The notes beneath the pieces are model-generated. The model searched no databases. It was not told the origin of the DNA and saw nothing but the letters and a program-made list of their open reading frames with translations. From Duganella sp. sic0402 (lineage in GTDB: Bacteria; Pseudomonadota; Gammaproteobacteria; Burkholderiales; Burkholderiaceae_D): 64,000 bases of DNA. Both the position numbers and the translations under genes were made by a program. Below, piece by piece: positions 1 through 8,270 of the stretch. The stretch covers positions 62,001-126,000 of the forward strand of contig NZ_JAHUWK010000007.1 of assembly GCF_019219065.1 (NCBI RefSeq), read 5' to 3'. Positions within the stretch are counted from its first letter, which is position 1; each line of letters begins with the position of its first letter.

Positions 1-3000
1 TGACAAGATCGTGCGTTCGACGCACGGCGTCAACTGCACCGGCTCCTGCAGCTGGAAGGTGTATGTGAAGAATGGCCTGATTACCTGGGAAACCCAGCAA
101 ACGGATTATCCGCGCACCCGTCCGGACCTGCCGAACCACGAGCCACGCGGCTGCCCTCGCGGCGCCAGCTACTCCTGGTATGTGTACTCGGCGCAGCGCG
201 TGAAATACCCCATGGTGCGCGGCCGCCTGATGGACATGTGGCGGGACGCGCGTAAAACCATGGACCCGGTCACCGCCTGGGACTATGTCAGCCAGGACCC
301 TGAACGCGCCGCCAAATACAAGTCGGTGCGCGGCCTGGGCGGCTTTGTGCGCGCCACCTGGGAGGAAACCAACGAGATGATCGCCGCCGCCAATGCGCTG
401 ACCATCAAGAAGTATGGCCCTGACCGCATCGTCGGCTTCTCGCCGATTCCCGCGATGTCGATGGTCAGCTACGCAGCTGGCACGCGTTACCTGTCGCTGA
501 TTGGCGGCGTGGCGCTGAGCTTCTATGACTGGTACTGCGATTTGCCGCCAGCCAGCCCGCAAGTCTGGGGCGAGCAGACCGACGTGCCGGAATCGGCAGA
601 TTGGTACAACTCCACCTATCTGATGGTGTGGGGCTCGAACGTGCCGATGACCCGTACCCCGGACGCGCACTTCTACACCGAAGTGCGCTACAAAGGCACC
701 AAGACGGTCGCCGTATCGTCCGACTTCGGCGAGATGGCCAAGTTCGGCGACATCTGGCTGGCGCCTAAACAAGGTACTGATGCTGCGCTGGCGATGGCCA
801 TGGGCCACGTCATCCTGAAGGAGTACCACAGCGCGCAGCAGTCGCAATACTTCAAGGAATACGCCAAGCAGTACACCGACTTCCCGATGCTGGTGCTGCT
901 GAAAGAGCAGAACGGCGTGCTGGCGCCCGAGTACTTCCTGCGCGCTTCGCACCTGGATAACAATCTGGACGAAACCAATAATCCGGAATGGAAAACCCTG
1001 GTCATCGATGAAGCCACTGGCCGCATCGTCGCGCCGGCCGGTTCGATCGGCTTCCGCTGGGGCGAGTCGGGCAAATGGAATCTGGAGATGAAAGAGGGCG
1101 GCAATGGCGCGCCGGTCGATCCGCAACTGTCGCTGCTGGGCAGTGGTGATGAAGTGCAGCCGGTCGCTTTCCCTTACTTCGGCGGCAAGGACGCCAGCGA
1201 TATGCTGATGCGGAATGTGCCGGTCAAGCGCCTGACGCTGGCCGACGGCAGCAGCGCGCTGGTCGCCACCGTGTTCGACCTGACCATGGCCAACTACGGC
1301 GTGGACCGTGGCCTGGGTGGCGGTAATGTCGCGACCAGCTATGAAGACGACATTCCATACACCCCGGCATGGCAGGAGAAGCACACCGGCGTGAAAGCAG
1401 CAGACGTGATCACCGTCGCCCGCCAGTTCGCCGAGAACGCCGACAAGACCCGTGGCAAGAGCATGGTCATCGTCGGTGCGGCGCTGAACCACTGGTATCA
1501 CATGGACATGACCTATCGCGGCATCATCAATATGCTGATGATGTGCGGCTGTATCGGTCAATCCGGCGGCGGCTGGGCGCACTATGTGGGCCAGGAGAAG
1601 CTGCGTCCGCAAACCGGCTGGACCCCGCTGGCCTTCGCACAGGACTGGAATCGTCCGATGCGCCAGATGAACGGCACCTCGTTCTTCTACAACCACACCA
1701 GCCAATGGCGTCACGAGAAGCTGCACACCGAGGAAATTGCCTCGCCGCTGGCAGGTGACGATGTCGCGCCAATGACGCTGCTGGACTATAACGCCAAGGC
1801 GGAACGCCTGGGCTGGCTGCCATCGGCGCCGCAGCTGCAAACCAATCCGCTGGAAGTGACGCGCGCCGCCGCTGCCGCAGGCGTCAAGCCAGTCGATTAC
1901 GCAGTCGATCAGATCAAACAGGGCAAACTGGAATTCTCCTGCGACGATCCGGACAATCCGGCCAACTTCCCGCGCAATATGTTTGTCTGGCGCTCGAATA
2001 TCCTGGGCAGCTCGGGCAAGGGCCATGAGTACTTCCTGAAGTACCTGCTGGGCACCCAGAACGCGCTGATGAGCGACGAATCGAACTGCATCAAGCCACG
2101 CGACGTGAAAGTACGTCCCGCTGCCGAAGGCAAGCTGGATTTGCTGGTGGTGCTGGACTTCCGCATGTCGACCACCTGCCTGTATGGCGACATTGTGCTG
2201 CCGACCGCCACCTGGTACGAGAAGGATGACCTGAATACCTCGGACATGCACCCGTTCATCCACCCGCTGTCGGAAGCCGTGCAGCCGCTGTGGCAGTCGC
2301 GCTCGGACTGGGAAATCTACAAAGGCATCGCCAAGAAGTTTGAAGAAATCGGCGGCGCTTATCTTGGCACGCAGCAGGACATCGTCCTGACTCCGCTGAT
2401 GCACGATACCCCCGGAGAGCTGGGCCAGCCGTTCGATCCGAAAGACTGGCGCGCCGGCGAGTGCGAGCCGATTCCGGGCAAGACCATGCCTAACTTCACG
2501 GTGATCGAACGCGATTACAGCAAGATTCACCAGAAATTCACCTCGATCGGCCCGCTGCTGGAATCGATCGGCAACGGCGGCAAGGGCATCAGCTGGAAGA
2601 CCGGCCATGAAGTCGAAGTCCTGCGCGGCATCAACCGCACAGTGATCGCAGACGGCATCGCCCAAGGCCAGCCACGCCTGGACACCGCGATCGATGCGGC
2701 CGAGATGATCCTGTCGCTGGCGCCGGAAACCAACGGCCACGTCGCGGTGAAAGCCTGGGATGCGCTGTCCAAGATCACGGGCCGCGACCATACCCACCTG
2801 GCGCTGCCGCGCGAGCATGACAGCATCCGCTTCCGCGACGTGCAGGCGCAGCCGCGCAAAATTATCTCGTCGCCGACCTGGTCGGGCCTGGAGTCGGAAG
2901 AAGTCAGCTACAACGCCTGCTATACCAACGTGCATGAACTGATTCCATGGCGCACCATCACCGGCCGCCAGCAGTTCTACCAGGATCACCGCTGGATGCG

Positions 3001-3574
3001 CGATTTCGGTGAAGGCTTGTGCGTGTACAAGCCGGCGATCAACACCAAGACCACGACCGCGATGCTGGGCGCCAAACCAAACGGCAATAAGGAAATCGCG
3101 CTGAACTTCATCACGCCGCACCAGAAGTGGGGTATCCACTCCACTTACTCGGACAACCTGCGCATGCTGACGCTGTCGCGCGGCGGTCCTCACGTGTGGC
3201 TGTCGGAGATTGATGCGCAAGCGGCGGGCATTGTGGACAACGACTGGATCGAAGTCTTCAACGTCAACGGCACGCTGACTGCCCGCGCCATCGTGAGCCA
3301 GCGGGTACCGGAAGGGATGACGCTGATGTACCACGCACAGGAAAAAATCATCAACGTGCCTGGTTCGGAGCAGTCGGGCAAGCGCGGCGGCATCCACAAC
3401 TCGGTGACGCGCGCTGTCACCAAGCCGACCCACATGATCGGTGGTTATGCGCAGCTGTCGTGGGGCTTTAACTACTACGGCACCGTGGGCTCCAACCGCG
3501 ATGAATTTGTGTTGGTGCGCAAGATGAACAAGATCGACTGGCTGGAAGGCCCACTGCAAGGAGTAAAAGAATGA
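1..3574 (+). CDS. narG: Respiratory nitrate reductase alpha subunit, 5' end outside window
   Basis: Catalytic subunit of the membrane-bound NarGHI complex; it reduces nitrate to nitrite at a molybdenum bis-MGD centre on the cytoplasmic face. The frame is already open at base 2, so the GTG at 11 is an internal valine codon; by comparison with E. coli NarG about 44 N-terminal residues are missing. The FS0 cluster ligands are visible: His at 23-25, Cys at 35-37 and 47-49 (HxxxCxxxC) and the fourth Cys at 152-154 in EPRGCPRG. The Mo-ligand Asp lies at 662-664 in TPDAHF. The C terminus (GTVGSNRDEFVLVRKM) is full length. The stop overlaps the narH start (ATGA), so the two are translationally coupled. 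Confidence 0.97.
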   Translation, partial: DKIVRSTHGVNCTGSCSWKVYVKNGLITWETQQTDYPRTRPDLPNHEPRGCPRGASYSWYVYSAQRVKYPMVRGRLMDMWRDARKTMDPVTAWDYVSQDPERAAKYKSVRGLGGFVRATWEETNEMIAAANALTIKKYGPDRIVGFSPIPAMSMVSYAAGTRYLSLIGGVALSFYDWYCDLPPASPQVWGEQTDVPESADWYNSTYLMVWGSNVPMTRTPDAHFYTEVRYKGTKTVAVSSDFGEMAKFGDIWLAPKQGTDAALAMAMGHVILKEYHSAQQSQYFKEYAKQYTDFPMLVLLKEQNGVLAPEYFLRASHLDNNLDETNNPEWKTLVIDEATGRIVAPAGSIGFRWGESGKWNLEMKEGGNGAPVDPQLSLLGSGDEVQPVAFPYFGGKDASDMLMRNVPVKRLTLADGSSALVATVFDLTMANYGVDRGLGGGNVATSYEDDIPYTPAWQEKHTGVKAADVITVARQFAENADKTRGKSMVIVGAALNHWYHMDMTYRGIINMLMMCGCIGQSGGGWAHYVGQEKLRPQTGWTPLAFAQDWNRPMRQMNGTSFFYNHTSQWRHEKLHTEEIASPLAGDDVAPMTLLDYNAKAERLGWLPSAPQLQTNPLEVTRAAAAAGVKPVDYAVDQIKQGKLEFSCDDPDNPANFPRNMFVWRSNILGSSGKGHEYFLKYLLGTQNALMSDESNCIKPRDVKVRPAAEGKLDLLVVLDFRMSTTCLYGDIVLPTATWYEKDDLNTSDMHPFIHPLSEAVQPLWQSRSDWEIYKGIAKKFEEIGGAYLGTQQDIVLTPLMHDTPGELGQPFDPKDWRAGECEPIPGKTMPNFTVIERDYSKIHQKFTSIGPLLESIGNGGKGISWKTGHEVEVLRGINRTVIADGIAQGQPRLDTAIDAAEMILSLAPETNGHVAVKAWDALSKITGRDHTHLALPREHDSIRFRDVQAQPRKIISSPTWSGLESEEVSYNACYTNVHELIPWRTITGRQQFYQDHRWMRDFGEGLCVYKPAINTKTTTAMLGAKPNGNKEIALNFITPHQKWGIHSTYSDNLRMLTLSRGGPHVWLSEIDAQAAGIVDNDWIEVFNVNGTLTARAIVSQRVPEGMTLMYHAQEKIINVPGSEQSGKRGGIHNSVTRAVTKPTHMIGGYAQLSWGFNYYGTVGSNRDEFVLVRKMNKIDWLEGPLQGVKE

Positions 3575-5139
3575 AGATCAGAGCGCAAATCGGCATGGTG
3601 CTGAACCTGGACAAATGTATCGGTTGCCACACCTGCTCGGTCACCTGCAAAAACGTGTGGACCAGCCGCGACGGCGTCGAATACGCGTGGTTCAACAACG
3701 TCGAAACCAAGCCAGGCATCGGCTACCCGAAACACTGGGAAGACCAGAACAAATGGAACGGCGGCTGGCGCCGTACCGACGCGGGCAAGATCGAGCCGCG
3801 TCAGGGTAGCCGCCTGAAGATCCTGGCGCAGATCTTTGCCAATCCTAACCTGCCGAACATCGACGAGTACTACGAGCCGTTCACTTACGACTACGAGCGC
3901 CTGCAAAACGCGCCGCTGGTGGAAACCCCGCCAACCGCGCGCCCGATCTCGGTCATCACCGGCAAGAAGATGGACAAGATCGAGTGGGGTCCGAATTGGG
4001 AGGACGATCTGGGTGGCGAGTTCGCGCAGCGCAGCAAGGACACGCTGTTTGAAAACGTGCAGAAGGAAATGTACGGTACGTTTGAAAACACCTTCATGAT
4101 GTATCTGCCGCGCCTTTGCGAGCATTGCCTGAATCCCGCTTGTGTCGCCTCTTGCCCATCCGGCTCGGTGTACAAGCGCGAAGACGACGGCATCGTGCTG
4201 ATCGACCAGGACAAGTGCCGTGGCTGGCGCATGTGCATCTCCGGTTGCCCGTACAAAAAGATTTATTACAATTGGTCGTCGGGCAAGGCGGAGAAGTGCA
4301 CCTTCTGCTACCCGCGTATCGAAGCCGGCCAGCCTACCGTGTGCTCGGAAACTTGCGTCGGCCGCATCCGCTACCTCGGTGTGCTGCTGTACGACGCGGA
4401 CAAGATCGAAGCCGCTGCCTCGGTGGCCGATCCGCGCGATCTGTACCCGTCGCAACTGGGCCTGTTCCTCGATCCACACGATCCGGAAGTGATCGAGGAA
4501 GCACGCCGTCAGGGCATCCCGGACAGCTGGCTGGAATCGGCCAAGCGTTCGCCGGTGTACAAGATGGCAGTCGAGTGGAAGGTGGCATTCCCGCTGCATC
4601 CTGAGTACCGTACGCTGCCGATGGTGTGGTACATCCCACCGCTGTCGCCGATCCAGGCTGCCGCCGAATCTGGCCTGATGGGCAAGAACGGCATCCTGCC
4701 GGATACGCAAAGCCTGCGCATTCCAGTGCAGTACCTGGCCAACCTGCTGACCGCCGGCGATCAGCCGCCCGTTATCAAGGCGCTGGACCGCATGCTGGCG
4801 ATGCGCGCCTATATGCGCAGCAAGAGCGTGGAAGGGGTGCCGGATCTGGAAGTGCTCAAACAGGTCGGCCTGGATGCGGAAACGGTCGAGGACATGTATC
4901 ACATCATGGCCATCGCCAATTATGAAGACCGCTTCGTTATCCCAAGCAGCCACAAAGAGATGGCCGAGGACAGCTTCAATGAAAAAGGCAGCTGCGGCTT
5001 CAGCTTCGGCAACGGTTGCTCGGACGGCGTCAGCGACGCCAGCCTGTTCGGCAAGCGTAAGCACGGTTCGGAAATCTTCATGATGATGCCGAAGTCACGT
5101 AAGAAAAAAGCCAGCAGCGAGGAGAACGCAGATGTCTAA
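3571..5139 (+). CDS. narH: Respiratory nitrate reductase beta subunit
   Basis: Electron-transfer subunit linking the NarI hemes to NarG. The 522 residues carry the four expected ferredoxin-type cysteine groups. The first is CIGCHTCSVTC near residue 16. The second is CEHCLNPACVASCP near 184. The third is CRGWRMCISGCP near 217, where Trp replaces a Cys and marks the [3Fe-4S] cluster of NarH. The fourth is CTFCYPR...CSETCVGR near 250. Length is close to E. coli NarH (512). The start overlaps the narG stop by 4 bases and the 3' end overlaps narJ by 8 bases, the usual tight packing of nar operons. Confidence 0.97.
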   Translation: MKIRAQIGMVLNLDKCIGCHTCSVTCKNVWTSRDGVEYAWFNNVETKPGIGYPKHWEDQNKWNGGWRRTDAGKIEPRQGSRLKILAQIFANPNLPNIDEYYEPFTYDYERLQNAPLVETPPTARPISVITGKKMDKIEWGPNWEDDLGGEFAQRSKDTLFENVQKEMYGTFENTFMMYLPRLCEHCLNPACVASCPSGSVYKREDDGIVLIDQDKCRGWRMCISGCPYKKIYYNWSSGKAEKCTFCYPRIEAGQPTVCSETCVGRIRYLGVLLYDADKIEAAASVADPRDLYPSQLGLFLDPHDPEVIEEARRQGIPDSWLESAKRSPVYKMAVEWKVAFPLHPEYRTLPMVWYIPPLSPIQAAAESGLMGKNGILPDTQSLRIPVQYLANLLTAGDQPPVIKALDRMLAMRAYMRSKSVEGVPDLEVLKQVGLDAETVEDMYHIMAIANYEDRFVIPSSHKEMAEDSFNEKGSCGFSFGNGCSDGVSDASLFGKRKHGSEIFMMMPKSRKKKASSEENADV

Positions 5140-5803
5140 TCCTGGCTACAAAGTGCTCTCCGCACTGCTGCAATATCCCGAGGCCGAGCTGGTGGCGGCG
5201 CAGGCGGAGCTGAACCAGCTGCTGCTGGAGCAGCTGCCGGCGTGGCACGCGCCGCTGCAAGGCTTGTTCGCCCACATCGGCGGCACCCCGCTGATCGATT
5301 TGCAGCAGGAGTATGTGGCGACCTTCGACCGCAGTCCCGGCCATTCGCTGCACCTTTTCGAGCACATACACGGCGAATCGCGCGACCGTGGCCAGGCCAT
5401 GGTGGACCTGCTGGCGGAATACAGCCGCCACGGCCTGCAAATGGTCGGCGACGATCTGCCGGACTACGTGCCGCTGTTCCTGGAGTTCCTGTCGCAACAG
5501 GACGAAGCGGAAGCCGAGCGCCTGCTGGGCGACGCGATCCATGTACTGGCGCACATCGGCCGCAAGCTGCGCAGCAGCGGCAGCCCGTACGCTTGCGTGT
5601 TCGAGCTGCTGCAAACGCTGACGGCCGTGCAGGCCGAGGAGCTGAGCGGCCCGCCGGTACGCGACATGGATGAGGCGCTGGAAACCTTCGGCCCTGGCGC
5701 CGATGGCATCGAGCCGCTGCTCAAGCCTGGCGTCGGTCCGTTGGCTGGCGGCGCGCATCCGATCAATTTTTACCCCAAGGCGGCAGCGCCGCAGCATCAC
5801 TGA
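5132..5803 (+). CDS. narJ: Nitrate reductase assembly chaperone NarJ
   Basis: System-specific chaperone that holds apo-NarGH during Fe-S and molybdenum cofactor insertion before membrane docking on NarI; it is not part of the final enzyme. The 223 residues are all-helical in character, begin with YKVLSALLQYPEAEL as in TorD/NarJ proteins, and contain the YVPLFLEFLS segment typical of the family. The ATG at 5132 overlaps the end of narH by 8 bases. The chaperone position between narH and narI is conserved. The assignment rests on similarity and position; no catalytic residue applies. Confidence 0.93.
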   Translation: MSNPGYKVLSALLQYPEAELVAAQAELNQLLLEQLPAWHAPLQGLFAHIGGTPLIDLQQEYVATFDRSPGHSLHLFEHIHGESRDRGQAMVDLLAEYSRHGLQMVGDDLPDYVPLFLEFLSQQDEAEAERLLGDAIHVLAHIGRKLRSSGSPYACVFELLQTLTAVQAEELSGPPVRDMDEALETFGPGADGIEPLLKPGVGPLAGGAHPINFYPKAAAPQHH

Positions 5804-5813
5804 AGGAGAGGCC

Positions 5814-6497
5814 ATGAACTACCTGAATCAATTCCTGTTCGGGATCTACCCGTACCTCGCGCTGGCGATCTTCTTCCTGGGGAGCCTGATCCGCTTCGAC
5901 CGCGAACAGTACACCTGGAAGTCGGAATCCAGCCAGACCCTCAACACTGGCATGCTGCGTCTGGGCAGTCCGCTGTTCCATGTCGGTATCCTTGGCCTGT
6001 TCTTCGGCCACGCGGCCGGCCTGCTGACCCCTGTGTGGGTGTGGGATACGCTGGGCGTCAGCCACACCGTCAAGCAGCTGGTGGCGATGACCGCCGGCGG
6101 CATCATGGGTTCCATGTGCCTGCTGGGACTCCTGATGCTGCTGGCCCGCCGTTTCAGCAATGAGCGCGTGCGTGCCCGCACCACCTTCAAGGACAAGATC
6201 GTGCTGCTGTGGATACTGGCGACGCTGCTGCTTGGCCTGTCGTCGATCTTCGTCTCGGCCGGCCACATGGACGGCCACATGATGGTGCTGCTGATGACCT
6301 GGGCACAGCATATCGTCACCTTCCGTGGCGACGCGGCGGGCTTCATCGAAACGGCGCCGCTGATCTTCAAGCTGCACCTGTTCATGGGCATGTCGCTGTT
6401 CGTCATCTTCCCGTTCACCCGCCTGGTGCACATCTGGAGCGGCTTCGGTGCGGTCACCTATCTGGCCCGCGCTTATCAACTGGTGCGTTCGCGCTAA
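5814..6497 (+). CDS. narI: Respiratory nitrate reductase gamma subunit (cytochrome b)
   Basis: Membrane subunit that oxidises quinol on the periplasmic side and passes electrons through two b hemes to NarH. From the ATG at 5814, preceded by GAAGGAGAG, the product is 227 residues, matching E. coli NarI (225). An upstream in-frame extension into narJ has no such site and was discarded. Five hydrophobic helices are evident. Candidate heme ligands are the His pair in SPLFHVGILGLFFGHAAG (helix 2) and the His residues in FKLHLFMG and RLVHIWSG (helix 5). Confidence 0.95.
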   Translation: MNYLNQFLFGIYPYLALAIFFLGSLIRFDREQYTWKSESSQTLNTGMLRLGSPLFHVGILGLFFGHAAGLLTPVWVWDTLGVSHTVKQLVAMTAGGIMGSMCLLGLLMLLARRFSNERVRARTTFKDKIVLLWILATLLLGLSSIFVSAGHMDGHMMVLLMTWAQHIVTFRGDAAGFIETAPLIFKLHLFMGMSLFVIFPFTRLVHIWSGFGAVTYLARAYQLVRSR

Positions 6498-6507
6498 GGA
6501 GCAGATC

Positions 6508-7254
6508 ATGGGTATCGCAGTCAACGGCGTGGACATCAACGACAGCGCCATCGAAGCGGAAATCGCACACCACCAGGAGGCCAGGAACCCGCTGCGCGAA
6601 GCGGTGCACGAAGTGGTGCTGCGCCGCGTGCTGCTGGACGAGGCGCAGCGGCTGGAGATCGCCGGCGACAGCGATGATGAGCGCATCGAAGCATTGTTTG
6701 CCCAGGAGGTCACAGTACCGGAGGCGGATGAAGAGGCCTGTCTGCGCTACTATCTGAGCCAGGCTGACCGCTTCCGCAGCGGTGACTTGGTGGAAGCGCG
6801 CCATATCCTGTTCCAGGTAACGCCGTCCGCGCCGCTGGACCTGCTGCGGCAGACAGCGGAAGCCATCCTGGCCGAGCTGCAGGCACAGCCCGAGCGCTTC
6901 GCCGAACTGGCCGGCCAGTATTCCAACTGCCCATCCGGCGCGGTTGGTGGCAGCCTGGGACAGCTGGCGCGCGGCCAGTGCGTGCCGGAGTTCGATGAGT
7001 TGCTGTTCCGCCTGCAGCCGGGCGAATTGTCCGGGCGCCTGCTGGAAACCCGCTTCGGCTTGCATATCGTGCAGGCGCAGCGGCGCGTGGCGGGGGAGGT
7101 GATTCCCTTCGCAACCGTGAAGGCGCAGATCGCGGACGAGCTGCAACGCCAGTCCTGGCAGCGCGCGCTGCACCAGTACCTGCACATTCTGGTGGGCCGT
7201 GCCGATATCGAAGGCGTGGAGCTGGAAGGCGCAGACACCCCGCTGGTGCAGTAA
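6508..7254 (+). CDS. Parvulin-type peptidyl-prolyl isomerase (PpiC/NifM-like) of nar operon
   Basis: Predicted peptidyl-prolyl cis-trans isomerase. The ATG at 6508 follows TAAGGAGCAGATC, giving 248 residues. The N-terminal part is a charged helical SurA/NifM-like region. The parvulin domain runs from about residue 95 to 200 and contains VEARHILFQV, FAELAGQYSNCPSGAVGG and FGLHIVQ, with the two conserved His residues. No signal peptide is seen, so it should act in the cytoplasm. The same gene stands between narI and moaA in Pseudomonas nar operons. A role in folding or maturing NarGHI is inferred from position; direct evidence in this organism is lacking. Confidence 0.9.
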   Translation: MGIAVNGVDINDSAIEAEIAHHQEARNPLREAVHEVVLRRVLLDEAQRLEIAGDSDDERIEALFAQEVTVPEADEEACLRYYLSQADRFRSGDLVEARHILFQVTPSAPLDLLRQTAEAILAELQAQPERFAELAGQYSNCPSGAVGGSLGQLARGQCVPEFDELLFRLQPGELSGRLLETRFGLHIVQAQRRVAGEVIPFATVKAQIADELQRQSWQRALHQYLHILVGRADIEGVELEGADTPLVQ

Positions 7255-8228
7255 TGTTAAGCGATCGCTTTGGTCGTTCGATCGACTATCTGCGGGTGTC
7301 GGTGACGGATCGCTGCGATCTGCGCTGCACCTACTGCATGCCCAAGGATTTCAAGGGCTATGAAGACCCGCCGGACTGGCTGACCTTCGGCGAGATCGAA
7401 CGCGTGGTCGCCGCCTTCGCCCGCATGGGCACCTCGCGTGTGCGGCTCACCGGCGGCGAGCCGCTGACCCGGCGTAACATTCCGCAGCTGGCATCGCGCC
7501 TTTCTTCACTGCCGGGCATCAGCGATCTGTCGCTGTCCACCAATGGTACGCGGCTGGCGCGTTATGCCGACGCGCTGAAGGCGGCCGGCGTCACCCGCGT
7601 CAATGTCAGCCTGGACACACTGGACCGCGACTGCATGGCCAACATCACGGGGCGCGACTGCCTGCCAGTCGTGCTGCAAGGCCTGCAAGCGGCGAAAGCG
7701 GCTGGCCTGGCGCCGGTCAAGATTAATATGGTGGCGATGCGCGGCGTGAACGACGCAGAAATTGACGCCATGGCTGCCTTCTGCATCGAGCAGGAATTCA
7801 TGCTGCGCCTGATTGAAGTGATGCCGATGGGCGAGACAGGGCAGAATACCTCGTACCTGAATCTGGCCCCGGTACAGGCGCGCCTGGCCGAAAAATTTAA
7901 GCTCAAGCCGCAAGCGCTGGAACTGGGCGGCGGGCCGGCCCGCTATTGGGGCACCGAGGACGGCAAGGCCAGCATCGGCTATATTACCCCCATGTCGCAG
8001 CACTTCTGCGCCACCTGCAACCGCGTGCGGCTGTCGGTGGATGGCACGCTCTATCTGTGCCTTGGCCAGGAACAGCAGTTCCCGCTGCGGCCCTTGCTGC
8101 GCGGCGGCGCCAGCGATGCAGAGCTGGAGCTGGCGATCCGCGAAGCGATCGAGCTGAAGCCGCAGGAGCACGACTTTAACCGCAAGCCGGACAAGATTAT
8201 CCGCTTCATGTCGCAAACGGGTGGCTGA
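7254..8228 (+). CDS. moaA: GTP 3',8-cyclase, molybdenum cofactor biosynthesis
   Basis: Radical-SAM enzyme for the first step of molybdopterin synthesis, converting GTP to 3',8-cyclo-GTP. The radical-SAM triad CDLRCTYC is near residue 23 and the SAM-binding TGGEP near 68. The second [4Fe-4S] site, FCATCNR plus a later Cys (LYLCLG), is near residues 251-270. The chain ends in Gly-Gly, a conserved MoaA feature needed for activity. Length (324) is normal. Its start overlaps the stop of the isomerase gene by one base (TAATG). As the last gene of the structural nar operon it would raise cofactor supply when nitrate reductase is induced. Confidence 0.97.
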   Translation: MLSDRFGRSIDYLRVSVTDRCDLRCTYCMPKDFKGYEDPPDWLTFGEIERVVAAFARMGTSRVRLTGGEPLTRRNIPQLASRLSSLPGISDLSLSTNGTRLARYADALKAAGVTRVNVSLDTLDRDCMANITGRDCLPVVLQGLQAAKAAGLAPVKINMVAMRGVNDAEIDAMAAFCIEQEFMLRLIEVMPMGETGQNTSYLNLAPVQARLAEKFKLKPQALELGGGPARYWGTEDGKASIGYITPMSQHFCATCNRVRLSVDGTLYLCLGQEQQFPLRPLLRGGASDAELELAIREAIELKPQEHDFNRKPDKIIRFMSQTGG

Positions 8229-8237
8229 GCCTGCGTG

Positions 8238-8243
8238 TATACT
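8238..8243 (+). promoter_or_regulatory. Possible -10 element for narX
   Basis: TATACT lies about 28 bases before the narX start in the 42-base gap after moaA, inside a loose dyad (GTGTA ... TACAC, 8235-8255). No convincing -35 is visible, so this is a weak call; narXL may also be read from the upstream operon. Confidence 0.3.
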
Positions 8244-8270
8244 AGTGTGGTACACCTACGGAGAAATGCA

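Noticed and set aside
3475..5064. 529-codon minus-strand frame opposite narH
   Set aside because: narH cysteine clusters are complete; the antisense frame has no recognisable domain.
5670..5813. Upstream extension of narI into narJ
   Set aside because: The ATG at 5814 has a strong site and gives the family length.
8235..8270. GTG start adding 12 residues to narX
   Set aside because: The ribosome-binding GGAGA lies after this codon and fits the TTG at 8271.
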